From: Rhynchonema sp. JSB1_4
Lineage: Eukaryota > Nematoda > Chromadorea > Monhysterida > Xyalidae
Direction: 5' to 3'
Length of the DNA stretch: 64,000 nt
Assembly: GCA_030248065.1 (NCBI GenBank)
Contig: JASAMV010008060.1
Span: 1 to 64,000, forward strand
Part shown: piece by piece, positions 40,956 through 64,000 of the stretch
Position numbering within the stretch: position 1 is the first letter of the stretch
How the letters are laid out: each line of letters opens with the position of its first letter
Program-made: the position numbers and the translations under genes
The notes under the pieces: generated by a model
Seen by the model: only the letters and a program-made list of their open reading frames with translations
Told to the model about the DNA's origin: nothing
The model's database searches: none

Positions 40956-41804
40956 TCAGATATGCGTACTTTAATTCCGTTCACTCATTTTTACTTCATT
41001 TTAACTCATTGTTAGTGCGAACATGACGGTACTCTTTGAATAAGTGATTTTCAAAGTACTCTTTGGGCCGAGAGAGTATGTAAATTACGAAGCCTAAGCC
41101 AAAGACCTAAGCCCAAGCCACCGCAAGCAAGTAAGAGACACCGGCGGTTACTGGTACAGTTGGGGCAACTCAATTACCTACTTGGATGCTCCGATCAATC
41201 ACACGCTTGCGCATGCACGACCCGCCGGGCGTCGAACACAAACAAAATCGATTACCGAAAGCGAGATCATGCAGAATTCGAAGGATTTTCTTGAAATTGC
41301 TCGACCATTGCTCTCACTAGAACTTGGGTCGACGACACTACGTGGTACATATGTGTGATGCCGCAATGACTGTGTTGGTTTATCTGCATTTTGTAGTTTT
41401 TTTACGGAGTTTCGCATATACTGACGAAATAATATCGAATGAAATCGACACATACATAGGTAATTTCAACAGCGTTAAACCCGTCAAACAACAGTTCTGG
41501 AAGACACCAAAGTGAACCAGATGGCAAAAAGAGCTGGACCCCAGACAAACAAAACGCAGGGATGGACCCCCAGACAAACAAAACGCAGGGATGGACAAAA
41601 TAAATTCTTTGATGCGCTAAGCACAAGAATGAATGATGGTTAATAATACATTTGTGATTAAACTGAAGTCTCATCAGTAATTAAAAGCACTAACACTTTC
41701 AGTAGCACCAAATTTCTCAAATAATGATAGCTATGAAACACAACAGTGTAACAAAGTATATAACGTCGTTACATTGTCAACAATAATTTACAAATCACTC
41801 AATT
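40956..41804. other. Intergenic spacer between the zinc-finger gene and the LYST gene
   Basis: Holds degenerate telomere-like words ('gcctaagccaaagacctaagcc', near 41090) and a short duplication of 'cagacaaacaaaacgcaggg' at 41540-41600. No gene is supported. Confidence 0.5.
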
Positions 41805-62985
<21,181 letters not shown>

Positions 62986-64000
62986 TGAAGTTGGCGTTGT
63001 ATACATAGTTGGTGTGCAGTACACGTGTAGTGAGCACGGTTGTTTCAAAAAAACAGTGGTTAATTAAAAAGATTTTTTTAAAAAAAATTTTTTTGAAGAG
63101 CCAGATACTCTGTTTTTTTAAATTAAAAACACGAGTTTTTCGGAAAAATAAGATCGCCTAATTCTTCCAAAAATGGCCTTTTTGAGACATAAATTTTTGA
63201 AATTTTTTTCTAAGTTGGGTCAAATTTCCCAAAATCGCGCTTGCGGCGCTTAGTTTGACCGCCAAAATGACTCGTAAAGAAGTGATGGACCTCAGTTTTT
63301 TAAATGATAAGTTAGTGCATGCTTCTTCGGCACCACAGTTTTCTATATTGTAGCCCCACCAATCTGTGAACGGTTATACAGAACGTATGGAAACTAATAG
63401 GCACCATGTGTACGTATGTACATATACTGGCGCAGGATCATGAACAGAAACTTTTCATTTCATTCAGTGTCTTGAGAGCATCATTCGCGGGGCCCTATTT
63501 GGAGAATTCAGGTACTGGAAAACGCCAAGGACGTCCCCTGGGGGCTTAGCTTAGGATTCACATCGAATATGAGGTTTCAATCAATTTCCCAAATATGCCC
63601 GCACTTTGTATAAGCATGTGAGACATGAATAAAAATGTCTGCAGATGCGGCGCGCTTATTCAGAACAACTAATTTGTTTCCAGTGGCGGCTTTTTGGAGG
63701 AGCATATTTGGCATTCTCCGGCACATCGCTCCTTTTATCAGAACTTTACCAGCTACAATACATAAACGATAATCGCTTCCTATTGTCGGTGAATCATTAT
63801 CATTTATGTTTGGCACGTGAAATTTAGTATCCTGCGGCAATCTACGCAGTTAGTCGCCCCCACGTCCGCGTGATATTTATACTACCGACAAACACTGATA
63901 GATAAAATAGTCGTGTACAGTCCACGTCACGTTCAGATCCTGCTGGAATAAGCGAATCGCCTTCGTACATACGTTGATGATCCCCACGTGAGGGGTCACG
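62986..64000. other. Upstream flank or intron of the LYST gene, no exon recognised
   Basis: At 63050-63120 an A/T-rich stretch begins 'cagtggttaattaaaaa', like the inner edge of the 7.9-kb element's arms, suggesting a related fragment. A frame at 63577-63840 (minus) is open, but nothing in it is recognised. Confidence 0.35.

Overview
The window looks like nematode nuclear DNA. Evidence: interstitial runs of the nematode telomere hexamer (TTAGGC, here as GCCTAA; 38211-38264 and 52196-52225), very short GT-AG introns (about 50-70 nt), an F-box-like gene, and a multi-exon gene of the LYST/BEACH family. No bacterial operon, rRNA, tRNA or CRISPR was seen. Exon models were built by hand: donors and acceptors were read from the sequence and reading-frame phase was checked across every junction given.

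Left part (1-12.6 kb): a partial unknown host gene (minus), then a compact minus-strand group resembling a DNA-virus or Polinton-derived module. It holds a protein-primed-type family B DNA polymerase, a seven-exon orphan coiled-coil gene, a dUTPase with all five motifs, and a four-exon orphan gene. Then come a small secreted/membrane protein gene (minus) and, divergent from it by about 100 bp, a seven-exon F-box-like gene (plus).

Middle part (14.7-36.6 kb): a very large Bel/Pao-type retroelement on the minus strand. One uninterrupted 4541-codon frame carries gag, zinc knuckles, aspartic protease, reverse transcriptase, RNase H, integrase and DUF5641-like segments. These are followed by a multi-pass membrane region, a degenerate dUTPase-like segment and a bunyavirus-M-like two-glycoprotein envelope region with a phlebovirus-G2-like second glycoprotein. 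A primer-binding-site candidate and a TATA box lie just upstream. Downstream on the same strand lie four extra ORFs. Two of them are paralogues that look like inactivated aspartic-protease folds, as if this were a 'complex' retroelement with accessory genes. The second LTR was not found by eye, and the RT active-site box reads YCDN instead of YxDD.

Right part (38-64 kb): a C2H2 zinc-finger gene of a transposon-associated type, with a Tc1/mariner-type MITE in its intron, then a long minus-strand LYST homologue (PH-BEACH-WD40 C-terminus clearly readable). Its introns hold several nested mobile elements: a 7.9-kb TTAA-flanked element with roughly 0.7-kb inverted termini and an orphan 552-aa ORF, a 1059-bp hAT-type MITE with perfect 8-bp target duplications and an empty-site copy in the window, a 456-bp TTAA-flanked MITE, and smaller inverted repeats.
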